From the NCBI GenBank assembly GCA_050789445.1, contig JAILXR010000001.1, forward strand, positions 1,674,001 through 1,738,000: a DNA stretch of 64,000 nucleotides, given 5' to 3'. The notes beneath the pieces are model-generated. The model did not search any database. It saw only the letters and a list, made by a program, of their open reading frames with translations, and was not told the origin of the DNA. A program made the position numbers and the translations under genes. This DNA is from JAWSVE01 sp050789445. Its GTDB lineage: Bacteria > Pseudomonadota > Gammaproteobacteria > Pseudomonadales > Cellvibrionaceae. The stretch's first letter is position 1. Each line of letters opens with the position of its first letter. Positions 63,681-64,000 of the stretch are shown piece by piece.

Positions 63681-63882
63681 GAATATCTCTTGGATAGCGT
63701 CTTTAAAAGAACAAGTTAAAAAAGGCCGCAAAGTTTAGCAAATTCAATAGCAACTGGTATACTGCGCGCCCCATGCAGCTGGCCTGTATGTGTTCTTTTT
63801 CTTATTTGGTCTCTCAGTTGGTTTCTTGGCTGCGCTTACGTCGTCAACTCTAGCCCTCCAACTAATGGTAATAGGTGAATCT

Positions 63883-64000
63883 ATGGAACCCATGTTAACC
63901 GTCGCGCTTAATGCGGCCCGTAAAGCAAGCGTCTTAGTTGAGCGAGCGCTAGAAAGATTAGATAAAGTCACTGTTGAGATCAAAACCCGAAACGACTTCG
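63883..64000 (+). CDS. suhB: Inositol-1-monophosphatase SuhB, N-terminal part (runs off right edge)
   Basis: Partial: the first 39 codons. Reads MEPMLTVALNAARKASVLVE then KTRNDF, the characteristic SuhB start (E. coli MHPMLNIAVRAARKAG...). SuhB is an inositol monophosphatase that also joins the rRNA antitermination complex. Its position opposite trmJ is conserved in gammaproteobacteria. The 200-base spacer to trmJ holds no other gene I can support. Confidence 0.93.
   Translation, partial: MEPMLTVALNAARKASVLVERALERLDKVTVEIKTRNDF

Noticed and set aside
63744..63983. 79-codon minus-strand frame at the right edge
   Set aside because: Overlaps the clear suhB start on the plus strand; no ribosome binding site and no recognisable product.
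1..64000. Mobile elements, CRISPR arrays, defence genes, tRNA or rRNA genes
   Set aside because: Looked for transposase or integrase motifs, spaced repeats, restriction or toxin-antitoxin pairs, and tRNA T-loop sequences outside genes; found none.

Overview
The window looks like chromosome from a free-living, aerobic, Gram-negative gammaproteobacterium, most likely a Pseudomonadales / Cellvibrionales / Oceanospirillales-type lineage. Evidence: outer-membrane assembly lipoproteins (BamB, BamC), a Kdo2-lipid A acyltransferase, a type IV pilus assembly lipoprotein, Rnf/Rsx, FabV in place of FabI as enoyl reductase, the long (344-residue) form of DapD, and gene order that matches, from memory, several Pseudomonas aeruginosa blocks: rpsB/map-glnD-dapC-dapD; arsC-wrbA-DUF2069-hda-DUF2066-purM-purN-DUF3108; dcd-mrp-metG-rnf; der-bamB-yfgM-hisS-ispG-rodZ-pilF-rlmN-ndk...iscR...trmJ-suhB. 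The DNA is clearly AT-rich by eye (not computed). I see no phage, insertion sequence, integron, CRISPR array, tRNA or rRNA. Almost everything is core chromosome.

Layout. 1-11.6 kb: the 5' end of rpsB (minus) diverges from map-glnD-dapC; then nth, a small conserved protein, a Spx/ArsC-like protein, dapD, dapE, the molybdopterin synthase genes moaCDE and a hemerythrin-like protein. 11.6-20 kb: a small membrane protein, then a minus-strand run of rsmJ, a PilZ protein, the dapA-bamC-purC operon, and fabV-metallohydrolase-lpxL. 20-30.6 kb: TerB-like protein, a single-domain response regulator, arsC, wrbA-like, DUF2069, sppA, hda, DUF2066, purM-purN, DUF3108. 29.6-34.3 kb: two alpha/beta-hydrolase-type genes, a tiny zinc-ribbon-like protein, dcd and mrp. 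34.6-43 kb: metG and the complete six-gene rsxABCDGE operon, closed by a perfect bidirectional terminator. 43-53 kb: the minus-strand block der, bamB, yfgM, hisS, ispG, rodZ, pilF, rlmN, ndk. 53-61.3 kb: a nine-gene iron-sulfur operon, iscR-iscS-sufB-sufC-sufD-sufS-sufA-sufT-sufE. 61.6-64 kb: two exported thioredoxin-fold proteins transcribed away from iscR, then trmJ and the start of suhB.

How the genes work together. Four genes of the succinylase branch of diaminopimelate/lysine synthesis (dapA, dapC, dapD, dapE) lie in one window at separate sites. purC, purM and purN serve purine synthesis; glnD senses nitrogen. The Fe-S operon would supply clusters to many products seen here (Nth, RsxB/C, IspG, RlmN, IscR itself).

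Most interesting point: between ndk and trmJ-suhB, where Pseudomonas carries iscR-iscS-iscU-iscA-hscB-hscA-fdx, this genome keeps iscR and an iscS that lacks the C-terminal tail, but has the SUF machinery in place of the ISC scaffold and chaperones. The iscR operon and the divergent thioredoxin-fold genes share a control region with a perfect 12-bp inverted repeat whose arms are 40 bp apart and fall on the two predicted promoters. That arrangement is the best candidate here for something not well described.
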